Shown one piece after another: positions 32,663 to 40,288 of a stretch of 64,000 nucleotides of DNA (the stretch's first letter is position 1; every line of letters starts with the position of its first letter). A program made the position numbers and the translations under genes. Under the pieces are notes generated by a model, which saw only the letters and a list, made by a program, of their open reading frames with translations, had not been told where the DNA came from and made no database searches. Origin of the DNA: Oscillospiraceae bacterium Zagget6 (lineage in GTDB: Bacteria > Bacillota > Clostridia > Oscillospirales > Oscillospiraceae); the NCBI GenBank assembly GCA_001941075.1, contig MSHH01000075.1:24158-88157 (forward strand), in the 5' to 3' direction.

Positions 32663-34519
32663 TCAGGATGCCTCCTCAAACTGGCTGTTGTACAGCTCTG
32701 CGTAGAACCCATTCTGTTTCAGCAGCTCCTCGTGATTGCCCTGCTCCACGATGTCGCCGTCCCGCATGACCAGGATGATGTCGGCGTTTTTGATGGTGGA
32801 CAGCCGGTGGGCGATGACGAAGCTGGTGCGCTTGTTTGTCAGCTTGTCCATGGCCTGCTGGGTCAGCATTTCGGTCTTGGTGTCCACGCTGGAGGTGGCC
32901 TCGTCCAAAATCAGCATGGGGCTGTTTTGAATCATGGCTCTGGCGATGGTCATCAGCTGCTTCTGTCCGGCGGAGATGGAGGTGTTGTCGGTCAGGGTGG
33001 AGTCATACCCCTTGGGCAGCGCCTGAATAAATTCGTGGATACCGCAGGCTTTGCAGGCGTTTATCATCTGCTCCTCGGTGACGCCCTGAGTGTTGTAGAG
33101 CAGGTTCTCCCGAACGGTTCCCTCGAACAACCAAGTGTCCTGCAACACCATGCCGAACTGACTGTGGACGTTGCTTCTGGGGATGTCGGTGGTCGGAATG
33201 CCGTCAATCAGAATAGAGCCGCCAGTCGGCTCAAAGAACCGCATCAGCAGGTTGACCATGGTGGTCTTGCCTGCACCGGTGGGACCGACGATGGCCACCT
33301 TCTGCCCCGGCTTCACCTTGACGCTGAAGTCGTGGATGATTTCCTTCTCCGGCGCATTGGGATAGGCAAACTTCACATGGCGGAACTCCACCTCGCCGTG
33401 TACGTTCTCGATGCGCTTCACCTTGTCGGACTCGTCCTCCATCTCCTCTTCGGCCAGGAACTCAAAGACGCGCTCGGACGCAGCCGCGCAGGACTGCACC
33501 TGGGTCATAGCCTGAGAGATCTGCCGCAGCGGGGACTCAAACAGACGGGTGTAAATCAGGAAAGCGGTGATGACACCAAAGGTGATGTTGCCGTTGATGA
33601 TTTGCCAGGCACCAACCACACAGACCGACACATAACCCAGGTTGCCGACGAAGGTCATCAGGGGCTGCATCAGACCGGACAGGAACTGGGAACGGAAGTT
33701 TGCGGTTTTCACAGCCTGGTTCAGAGAGGAGAAGGTATCCCGTACCTCGTCCTCCGCGTTCAGGATGCGGATGACGTCGTGACCTGTGTACATCTCCTCG
33801 ATGTAGCCGTTCAGAGTACCCAGGCTTTCCTGCCGGGCGGTGAAGTATTTCTGAGAGCGGCTCATGATGACCACCATCAGCACCAGGCCGATGAGGGTTG
33901 CCAGAACCGTGGTGGTCGCCAGTACCCAGTCTGTGTAGTACATCATGATGAGACAGCCGATAAACTGTGCAAGGGCTGTGACCAGGTTAGAAAGACTGTT
34001 GGACATAGCCTGCCCGATCATATCCACATCGTTGGTCATACGGGAAAGCACGTCGCCTGCGGCGTTGCCGGAGAAGAATTTCAGCGGCAGACGGTTGATT
34101 TTGGTGTCGATGTCCCCGCGGAGCCGTTTGGCCGTCCGCTGGGTCACGGTCTGCATGATGAAGTGCTGGACAAAGCTACAGACTGCGCTGGCCAGATAGA
34201 TGCCCAGCAGCAACAGCGCCACGCTTCGGACGCCAGCCATATCAATTTCACTGGAAAGGCCGTCGTAAATATAATCTGTCAGCCGACTGAGCTGATTCGG
34301 GCCAATGATGGTAAAGACTGCGCCAACGGCTGCCAGCACCAGCGCCAGAACGATGATGCCCACCTGACTTCTGCAATAGGAAAGCAGGCTCAGCAACGCG
34401 CCCTTCATATCCTTCGCTTTGCCGCCGCCTCCGCCACCCATGGGACCGCGACCCATCGGGCCTCTTCTCATGGGAGCGCCAGTTCGGGCGTAAGGTCTGG
34501 TTTGATTGTTTTCTGCCAT
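32663..34519 (-). CDS. ABC exporter, fused permease/ATPase subunit B
   Basis: A 618-residue half-transporter of the multidrug/lipid exporter type. An N-terminal basic, Gly/Pro-rich stretch (ARTGAPMRRGPMGRGPMGGGG) precedes six membrane helices; the ATPase domain has Walker A GPTGAGKTT, ABC signature NTSISAGQKQ, Walker B MLILDEATSSVD and H-loop VIAHRLST. The signature has SAGQ instead of the canonical SGGQ, as in many heterodimeric exporters. The start (34519) has AGGAGG upstream and is 15 bases after the partner gene. Together they should form one heterodimer. Confidence 0.94.
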   Translation of the reverse strand: MAENNQTRPYARTGAPMRRGPMGRGPMGGGGGGKAKDMKGALLSLLSYCRSQVGIIVLALVLAAVGAVFTIIGPNQLSRLTDYIYDGLSSEIDMAGVRSVALLLLGIYLASAVCSFVQHFIMQTVTQRTAKRLRGDIDTKINRLPLKFFSGNAAGDVLSRMTNDVDMIGQAMSNSLSNLVTALAQFIGCLIMMYYTDWVLATTTVLATLIGLVLMVVIMSRSQKYFTARQESLGTLNGYIEEMYTGHDVIRILNAEDEVRDTFSSLNQAVKTANFRSQFLSGLMQPLMTFVGNLGYVSVCVVGAWQIINGNITFGVITAFLIYTRLFESPLRQISQAMTQVQSCAAASERVFEFLAEEEMEDESDKVKRIENVHGEVEFRHVKFAYPNAPEKEIIHDFSVKVKPGQKVAIVGPTGAGKTTMVNLLMRFFEPTGGSILIDGIPTTDIPRSNVHSQFGMVLQDTWLFEGTVRENLLYNTQGVTEEQMINACKACGIHEFIQALPKGYDSTLTDNTSISAGQKQLMTIARAMIQNSPMLILDEATSSVDTKTEMLTQQAMDKLTNKRTSFVIAHRLSTIKNADIILVMRDGDIVEQGNHEELLKQNGFYAELYNSQFEEAS

Positions 34520-34534
34520 AATAGACGCACCTCC

Positions 34535-36331
34535 TTACGCGTTCGCCGCAAGCTCTTCTGCCGAGAGCTGCGACAGGGCGATCTGCTGGTAGACAGAGCA
34601 GTTCTCCATCAGTTCCTCGTGGGTGCCGATCCCGGCGGCTGCGCCGTTGTCCAGCACCACGATCTTGTCCGCATTACGGATGGTGCCAATGCGCTGCGCC
34701 ACGATCAGGCAGGTCGTCCCCTGCAAATCGGTCTTGATTCTCTGCCGCAAAATGCGGTCAGTCTTGTAGTCCAGCGCCGAGAAGGAGTCGTCGAAAATCA
34801 GAATCTCCGGCTTTCTGGCGATGGCTCTTGCAATCGACAGCCGCTGCTTCTGGCCGCCGGAGACGTTGGAGCCGCTCTGGGCGATCCAGCCGTCCTTTCC
34901 GCCGTCCATCGTCTGAACAAACTCTGTGGCCTGGGCGATGTCCAGAGCGTTGTCCACGTCGGCGTCGGTCAGCGTGTGCCCGCTCTTACCGAAGGTGACG
35001 TTGCCCTCCACGGTGTTGGCGAACAGCGTCGCCTTCTGGGGAATGTAGCCGATTTTGTCGTACAGGGTCTCAAAACTGTAGCTGGAAACGTCCTTGCCGT
35101 CCAGCAGCACGGTTCCGTCTGTCGCATCGTAGAGCCTTGCGACGAGACCGGCCAAGGTGGACTTGCCGGAGCCGGTGGCGCCGATAAAGGCCACCGTTTC
35201 GCCCTTCTTTGCCGAGAAGGAGATGTGTTTCAGGCAGTCCTCGGAGGCGTCGGGGTAACGGAAGGACACATCCTGGAATTCGATGCTTCCGGTTTCCTCA
35301 GCGGTCGTCTCCTTCCCCTCCCGCACAGCGATGTCACAGTCAATGACCTCGTTGATACGTTTCGCAGACACCTGCGCACGGGGCAGCATCATGAAAATCA
35401 TTAGCAGCATGACAAAGGACATGATGACATATAGTGCGTAGGAGCTGAACGAAACGACCTCGCCCAGCATGATCGAGCGCTCAGAGGCGGCAGCCATGAT
35501 TTCCTCTGTGGCGCCATTCAGGGGAATGTCGATGGCGTTGATGAGCCAGGCGCCTACATAATAGATGGCGACGCTCACACTGCTCTGAACGAACATCATA
35601 ATGGGAGACAGGAAAGCCATTCCCCTGCCGGTGAACAACTGGGTCCGCATCAGATTGTCATTGGCCGTCTCGAATTTGTCCTCCTGATACTGTTCGGCAT
35701 TGAAGGCCCGGACGACCCGGATGCCGCTCAGATTCTCGTCTGTGAGGCGGTTCACATCGTCGATTTGCCGCTGGACAATGCGGAACTTGGGGATCATGAT
35801 CGCCAGCAGGACGACAAGGGAGACCACAACGATGGCCACCGCCGCAGCCACCACTGCGGAAAGCTGCCAGCTCTTGCCGACAATTTTAATGATGGCCCAA
35901 ATCGCCATGATGGGGGCGCGGAGCATCATTTGCAGTCCCATGGCGATGATCATCTGAATCTGGGTGATGTCGTTGGTGGTACGGGTGATCAGGCTGGCGG
36001 TGGAGAACTGCTTGATTTCACCGCTGCCCATGGCCGCGACCTTGTTGAACAGCTTTGCCCGGACGTCAAAGGAGAAGTCCGCCGCGATCATGGCCGCCAG
36101 ATAGCCGACCACCACTGTCAGCAGAGCGCTGCACAGGGCACAGCCCAGCATATTCCCACCGGCAACGAAGTACTGCGACAAATCCGTGACCTCGCTGCTG
36201 ATGAGCACCGTGATTTCCGCCGTGTAGTCTGGCAGGCGCAAATCGAAATACACTTGGCCGCAGACCAGCAGCACGCACAAAAGCGCCAGCCACCGGTCTT
36301 TGGTCTTCATATTACTGAAAATATGAATCAT
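34535..36331 (-). CDS. ABC exporter, fused permease/ATPase subunit A
   Basis: A 598-residue half-transporter starting MIHIFSNMKTKDRWLALL at 36331 (ACAGGAGGAA upstream; the track start is too early). Six membrane helices, Walker A GATGSGKST, signature SNVSGGQKQR, Walker B ILIFDDSFSALD. The residue after the Walker B aspartate is Asp, not the catalytic Glu (FDDSFSALD), so this half should form the degenerate ATP site, as usual in heterodimeric ABC exporters of the BmrCD/TM287-288 type. Two tandem double-operator promoter modules precede it. Substrate unknown; a drug, peptide or lipid is possible. Confidence 0.94.
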   Translation of the reverse strand: MIHIFSNMKTKDRWLALLCVLLVCGQVYFDLRLPDYTAEITVLISSEVTDLSQYFVAGGNMLGCALCSALLTVVVGYLAAMIAADFSFDVRAKLFNKVAAMGSGEIKQFSTASLITRTTNDITQIQMIIAMGLQMMLRAPIMAIWAIIKIVGKSWQLSAVVAAAVAIVVVSLVVLLAIMIPKFRIVQRQIDDVNRLTDENLSGIRVVRAFNAEQYQEDKFETANDNLMRTQLFTGRGMAFLSPIMMFVQSSVSVAIYYVGAWLINAIDIPLNGATEEIMAAASERSIMLGEVVSFSSYALYVIMSFVMLLMIFMMLPRAQVSAKRINEVIDCDIAVREGKETTAEETGSIEFQDVSFRYPDASEDCLKHISFSAKKGETVAFIGATGSGKSTLAGLVARLYDATDGTVLLDGKDVSSYSFETLYDKIGYIPQKATLFANTVEGNVTFGKSGHTLTDADVDNALDIAQATEFVQTMDGGKDGWIAQSGSNVSGGQKQRLSIARAIARKPEILIFDDSFSALDYKTDRILRQRIKTDLQGTTCLIVAQRIGTIRNADKIVVLDNGAAAGIGTHEELMENCSVYQQIALSQLSAEELAANA

Positions 36332-36387
36332 AGAAATTCCTCCTGTCATAGAATGGATACGTTGCCGGAATCCTTTCGGATTCCATG

Positions 36388-36462
36388 TGCGACATTTGTT
36401 GTGCTGTCACTCTGCCACGCTTTCTGCTAATTATCAAGCGTCAAATTGCAACATATGTCGCA
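36388..36462 (-). promoter_or_regulatory. Double-operator promoter module D (ABC exporter, proximal)
   Basis: Reading leftward: operator TGCAACATATGTCGCA (36447-36462), -35 TTGATA (36432-36437), 17-base spacer, weak -10 CAGAGT (36409-36414), operator TGCGACATTTGTTGTG (36388-36403). Operator centres 59 bp apart. Confidence 0.7.
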
Positions 36463-36550
36463 TGATAGACTGCGGCTTCTAGCGGTAAAGTAAGCCAGCT
36501 GTAACCGCTTTTGCGCGTCACAAGTGGAACAACACAAAAATGAGCACCTT

Positions 36551-36625
36551 TGCGACATCTGTTGTATTATCACTCTAGCACTTTCAGTGCTAATTATCAA
36601 GCAACAATTTAAAACATGTGTCGCA
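36551..36625 (-). promoter_or_regulatory. Double-operator promoter module E (ABC exporter, distal)
   Basis: Reading leftward: operator around 36610-36625 (TGTCGCA half perfect), -35 TTGATA (36595-36600), 17-base spacer, -10 TAGAGT (36572-36577), operator TGCGACATCTGTTGTA (36551-36566). Centres 59 bp apart. The TTGATAATTAGCA stretch and spacing are the same as in module D, so the two are a tandem duplication. Confidence 0.7.
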
Positions 36626-36640
36626 TGGAGCAAATTTTGC

Positions 36641-36669
36641 TTGCTATACTGCGACATCTGTTGTATAAT
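36641..36669 (+). promoter_or_regulatory. Operator-promoter F of the right TetR gene
   Basis: TTGCTA (36641-36646), 17-base spacer, TATAAT (36664-36669). The operator TGCGACATCTGTTGTA (36650-36665) covers the spacer and part of the -10, so autorepression is likely. Confidence 0.7.
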
Positions 36670-36728
36670 ACATCCATTGAGATAGGGCCATAAAATCTGT
36701 TTCCTATGCGCCCAGGAGGGATATACCT

Positions 36729-37289
36729 ATGAAAAAGCAGCCGGAAATCACGGATGCCACAAGAGAGTCCTTTGTCAATGCGTTTTTTCAGTTGGCAAAG
36801 ACGAAGAGCATCAGCCGAATCACCATCCGGGAGATCACGAACCTTGCCGGATACAACCGCACTACCTTTTACCGTTACTTTGAGGATGTCTATGCGCTGG
36901 TGGAATACGCTGAAGACGAGTTTTTGAGAGGTGTAAAAACTGCGTTGGAAATCCACGGCGCGGCGGAATCTATCAGCGGTGATAAATTTTTTGAGGTCAT
37001 CATCAACAGTTTCCACGAAAACAAAGAGCGCATCTCTATCCTGGTGTCAGAACAAAACCGCTCTCATTTTTTGAGGAAGATCAAGGAAGCCATCACGAGC
37101 CATGTGGATCAGGAGCACAATGTAACGCCCAAAAAGCGGATCATCATGGATATTTATTTTTATGGAATTTTCCACGCCATCTCCACCAACCTGCAAAGCA
37201 AAGACGCTTTGTCGGATGAGGACCTAATGGACGTTATCAAGGCCATGTTCAACAGCTGGTATCGGCCTGAGATGACACGAGACGCATGA
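36729..37289 (+). CDS. TetR-family regulator, right paralogue of the island
   Basis: A 186-residue TetR/AcrR protein, MKKQPEITDATRESFVNAFFQLA, with helix-turn-helix ITIREITNLAGYNRTTFYRYFEDVYALVEYAED. It matches the left paralogue (18371) closely through the DNA-binding half and more loosely in the ligand half (SEQNRSHFLR versus SEQNLSHFIR). An operator overlaps its own promoter, and it stands between the ABC exporter (divergent) and the glycosyltransferase operon (same strand), both carrying the same operator type. CAGGAGGG precedes the ATG. Two paralogues with one operator type but different ligand domains suggest two inducers. Confidence 0.93.
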   Translation: MKKQPEITDATRESFVNAFFQLAKTKSISRITIREITNLAGYNRTTFYRYFEDVYALVEYAEDEFLRGVKTALEIHGAAESISGDKFFEVIINSFHENKERISILVSEQNRSHFLRKIKEAITSHVDQEHNVTPKKRIIMDIYFYGIFHAISTNLQSKDALSDEDLMDVIKAMFNSWYRPEMTRDA

Positions 37290-37299
37290 CTTCCCTTTT

Positions 37300-37338
37300 G
37301 CGGGGCCACTTCCATTATGGATTCGGCCTCGCTTTTTT
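37300..37338 (+). terminator. Terminator of the right TetR gene
   Basis: GCGGGGCC / GGCCTCGC stem around a 17-base loop, followed by TTTTTT. Confidence 0.75.
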
Positions 37339-37389
37339 ATATACTCTTTCCAAATTTAGGGGCGTGAATTGGGGGAGAATACAGAATTA

Positions 37390-37467
37390 TACGACACTTG
37401 TCTGATTTTGTCCCTTGATGAACTTCTCACAGGAGGGTATAATATAAATCGTGCGATATGTGTCGCA
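37390..37467 (+). promoter_or_regulatory. Double-operator promoter module B (glycosyltransferase operon)
   Basis: TACGACACTTGTCTGA (37390-37405), promoter TTGATG (37415-37420), 17-base spacer, TATAAT (37438-37443), then TGCGATATGTGTCGCA (37452-37467) inside a longer palindrome CGTGCGA...TCGCACG. Centres 62 bp apart. It aligns base for base with module A around CTTGATGAAC and GGTATAATAT. Confidence 0.8.
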
Positions 37468-37527
37468 CGATTTATTGCTCCAGTCAGAGAGATATACTTG
37501 GATGGAGCGGGCAGAGGGAAAACAGCC

Positions 37528-38397
37528 ATGAGGGAACACGACAACCAATCGGAAAGCGGCGTCAACGTCCTGTACTGCGGGGACAGAAACATCGAGGACG
37601 GCCTGATTCTGTCCGCCCTGTCGCTGCTCAGACACACGGCGGAGCCACTGCATATCTTTGTAATGACGATGAATCTGACCTTGGGGGAGCGTCAGATTTT
37701 ACCCGTTTCCCAAGGAACTGTCCAATATCTGGACGGCTATGTCAAACAGAAAAATAAGGATAACTCCGTCACACGCATTGACGCAACCAGTCTGTTCCAG
37801 GCGGAGCCGCCCACGGCCAACCTGGGCACCCGCTTCACCCCCTGCTGTATGCTGCGGCTGTATGCCGACCAGGTGCCGGAGCTGCCGGAGCGCATCCTGT
37901 ATTTGGACAACGACGTGTTGTGCCGAGGGGATTACAGCGCGTTCTATCACCAGGACATGGAGGGGTGTGAGCTGGCGGGTGTGCTGGACTACTACGGCAA
38001 GTGGTTCTTCCGGCAGAAGCTGCTCCACATGGATTACCTCAACTCCGGTGTGTTGCTGCTGAACCTGAGACAGATCCGGGAGACCAGCCTGTTCGCCAGA
38101 TGCCGGGCCATGTGTCGTGACAAGCAGATGTTCATGCCGGATCAGTCCGCCATCAACAAGCTGGCCCAGTCCAAAAAGCGCTGGGGACGGGCCTACAACG
38201 AGCAGCGCAAGCTGCATCAAAACACCGTATTTCAACATTTCACCACCAGCTTCCGCTTTTTCCCCTGGGTACACACCCTGACGGTAAAGCCCTGGCAGAT
38301 CGAACAGGTACACCAAAAGCTGAAGCTGCATGAATATGATGACATTTTTCAGGAGTATACTGATGTCACCACCGCCATGAAAGGATACTTGCTATGA
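37528..38397 (+). CDS. Glycosyltransferase, family 8-like (first)
   Basis: A 289-residue protein; I use the ATG at 37528, since the longer track ORF would span promoter B. NVLYCGDRNIEDGLILSALSLLRH starts the nucleotide-sugar fold, LYLDNDVLCRGDYSAFY carries the D-x-D metal site, and LNSGVLLLNLRQIRE and the late HFTTSFRFFPWVH are family 8 (LgtC-like) features. It would transfer a sugar from a UDP donor; acceptor unknown. It opens the operon behind module B and overlaps the next gene by 4 bases. Confidence 0.85.
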   Translation: MREHDNQSESGVNVLYCGDRNIEDGLILSALSLLRHTAEPLHIFVMTMNLTLGERQILPVSQGTVQYLDGYVKQKNKDNSVTRIDATSLFQAEPPTANLGTRFTPCCMLRLYADQVPELPERILYLDNDVLCRGDYSAFYHQDMEGCELAGVLDYYGKWFFRQKLLHMDYLNSGVLLLNLRQIRETSLFARCRAMCRDKQMFMPDQSAINKLAQSKKRWGRAYNEQRKLHQNTVFQHFTTSFRFFPWVHTLTVKPWQIEQVHQKLKLHEYDDIFQEYTDVTTAMKGYLL

Positions 38398-39398
38398 AGC
38401 AGGATGAAATTCCAATCTTTTTCACCGTAGACGAGAGCTATGCCCCCTATCTGGACTGTGCAATTCGCTCCATGCAGGAAAATGCGTCCAAATCCCACAC
38501 GTATCAAATCATCGTCCTTCATGAGGACTTGACCGAGGAGAGCCAGGAAAAGCTCTCAGCCACTGTAAAGCCTCCCTTCCAGATACGCTTTCTTGAGATG
38601 GAGGGAGCGAAGCGGAAGTACCGCTTGACGGTAAAAGACAAACTGGCAGGCATCACAGACCGAGCCGAGAATAGATTGCGGTGCGATTACTTTACGCTAA
38701 CAATCTATTTTCGGCTCTTTATTGCCGATTTGTTTCCCGAATACGACAAGGGGATTTATCTGGACAGCGATATTGTGGTGCCGGGCGACATCTCCCAGCT
38801 GTTCCAGACCGAGCTGGGAGACAACATCATCGCCGCCTGCGCTGACCGCTCCATCACTCCAGTGCCTGAATTGGTGGAGTATGTGGAGCAGGCCGTGGGC
38901 GTTCCCATCGACCGGTATATCAACTCCGGCATCCTGGTGATGAACCTGAAAAAAATGCGGGAGGTGGGCTTCTCCGGGCATTTCCTCCACCTGCTCCAAA
39001 CCTATCACTTTGACTGCCTCGCCCCGGATCAGGACTACTTCAACGCCATGTGCAATGGGAAAATCGTCTACCTGGACGAGAGCTGGGACGCCATGCCGCC
39101 GGAGGGCGGCGGCGGAACGGGTACGACATTGGAGCATCCCAACCTGATCCACTACAACCTGTTCCAAAAGCCCTGGTGCTATGACAATATCCCGTATGCG
39201 GACTACTTCTGGCGCTATGCGGAGGGTTCCCCCTTCTATGGGGACATCGTGCGGCACAAGGAGACTTATTCTGAGGAGCAGAAGCTGTCTGACCGCACCT
39301 GCCTGAGCAACATGGTGCGCAAGGGGCCAGAGGTGTGCAAACAACCCATCACTTTCCGTAAAATGAACGAAAAAGGAGAGAGGATTCGTGTATGTTAA
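38394..39398 (+). CDS. Glycosyltransferase, family 8 (second)
   Basis: A 334-residue LgtC-like transferase. IPIFFTVDESYAPYLDCAIRSM binds the UDP-sugar, GIYLDSDIVVPGDIS holds the D-x-D motif, YINSGILVMNLKKMRE and APDQDYFNAMCNGKIVYLD the acceptor side, and NLIHYNLFQKPW the metal-binding histidine. Related to, but not a close copy of, the preceding gene, suggesting two sequential sugar additions. ATGA overlap upstream and a 7-base overlap downstream (39392-39398) show tight coupling. Confidence 0.92.
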   Translation: MKQDEIPIFFTVDESYAPYLDCAIRSMQENASKSHTYQIIVLHEDLTEESQEKLSATVKPPFQIRFLEMEGAKRKYRLTVKDKLAGITDRAENRLRCDYFTLTIYFRLFIADLFPEYDKGIYLDSDIVVPGDISQLFQTELGDNIIAACADRSITPVPELVEYVEQAVGVPIDRYINSGILVMNLKKMREVGFSGHFLHLLQTYHFDCLAPDQDYFNAMCNGKIVYLDESWDAMPPEGGGGTGTTLEHPNLIHYNLFQKPWCYDNIPYADYFWRYAEGSPFYGDIVRHKETYSEEQKLSDRTCLSNMVRKGPEVCKQPITFRKMNEKGERIRVC

Positions 39399-40264
39399 TC
39401 GGAGGCAACAAAGAGCAGGTAGTGGCCAATATGCGTACCGCCACAGAGCGCGGTGACCTGAACTGCAAAGTAGAGGTGGATGACCCTGATTTGTCCAAAG
39501 AGGAGCAGGACGCCATCACCCAGCATTTTCTGGACAACTACAAGACCTTTGGCTATCGGTTTTGCAACGTCTGCGCCAGAGCGCTGACGGACACCGCCAC
39601 CAGATACCTGAACCGAAGCACCAAAATCGAAGGGCTGGAAAATCTGGCCGGGGTTCACGGCGGTGTCATCGTGACCAGCAACCACTTTAGTCCGCTGGAC
39701 AACACAGCGGTACGCAGCGCCATCAACAAGGCGGGCTGGCGGCGGCTTTTCATGGTCAGCCAGGAGACGAACCTGGCCATGAAGGGGTGGATCGGCTTTT
39801 TGATGAACCACGAGGACATCATCCCTTTGGCCAACAACACCACCTATCTCCGCAAGCACTTTGGCCCCATGCTCCACGAGCGGCTGGCACAGGGCCACGC
39901 TGTACTGATTTATCCAGAGCAGGAGATGTGGTTTCACTATCGGAAGCCCCGGCCACCCAAGCGGGGCGCCTACTACTACGCCGCTGTCAACCGTGTTCCG
40001 GTGGTCTCCTGTTTTGTGGAGATCCGGGACCTGCCAGGGCAGGAGAACGACCAGTTCCACAAGACCCGGTATGTCATGCACGTCCTCCCTCCCATCTACC
40101 CCGACCCAGCCAAAAGTGACCGGGAAAACAGCGAGGAAATGATGGCGCAGGACTACCGCCAGAAGGTGGCCGCCTATGAACAGGCCTACGGAAAAAAACT
40201 GACCTATGACTTTGACGAGAGCGATATTGCCGGTTGGATTCCACGGACAGCAGAGGGCGAATAG
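39392..40264 (+). CDS. PlsC-family acyltransferase
   Basis: A 290-residue lysophospholipid/1-acylglycerol-3-phosphate acyltransferase-like protein. The catalytic HX4D is in TSNHFSPLDNTAV, and IYPEQEMWFHYRKPRPPKRGAYYYA corresponds to the phosphate-binding EGTR-type block (here PEQE). An N-terminal extension of about 80 residues precedes the domain. It overlaps the second glycosyltransferase by 7 bases. With two glycosyltransferases and a plasmalogen-type enzyme in the same operon, glycolipid or phospholipid remodelling is the likely theme. Exact acceptor unknown. Confidence 0.88.
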   Translation: MLIGGNKEQVVANMRTATERGDLNCKVEVDDPDLSKEEQDAITQHFLDNYKTFGYRFCNVCARALTDTATRYLNRSTKIEGLENLAGVHGGVIVTSNHFSPLDNTAVRSAINKAGWRRLFMVSQETNLAMKGWIGFLMNHEDIIPLANNTTYLRKHFGPMLHERLAQGHAVLIYPEQEMWFHYRKPRPPKRGAYYYAAVNRVPVVSCFVEIRDLPGQENDQFHKTRYVMHVLPPIYPDPAKSDRENSEEMMAQDYRQKVAAYEQAYGKKLTYDFDESDIAGWIPRTAEGE

Positions 40265-40288
40265 CCCGCACAGAAAGGAAGGATCGTT

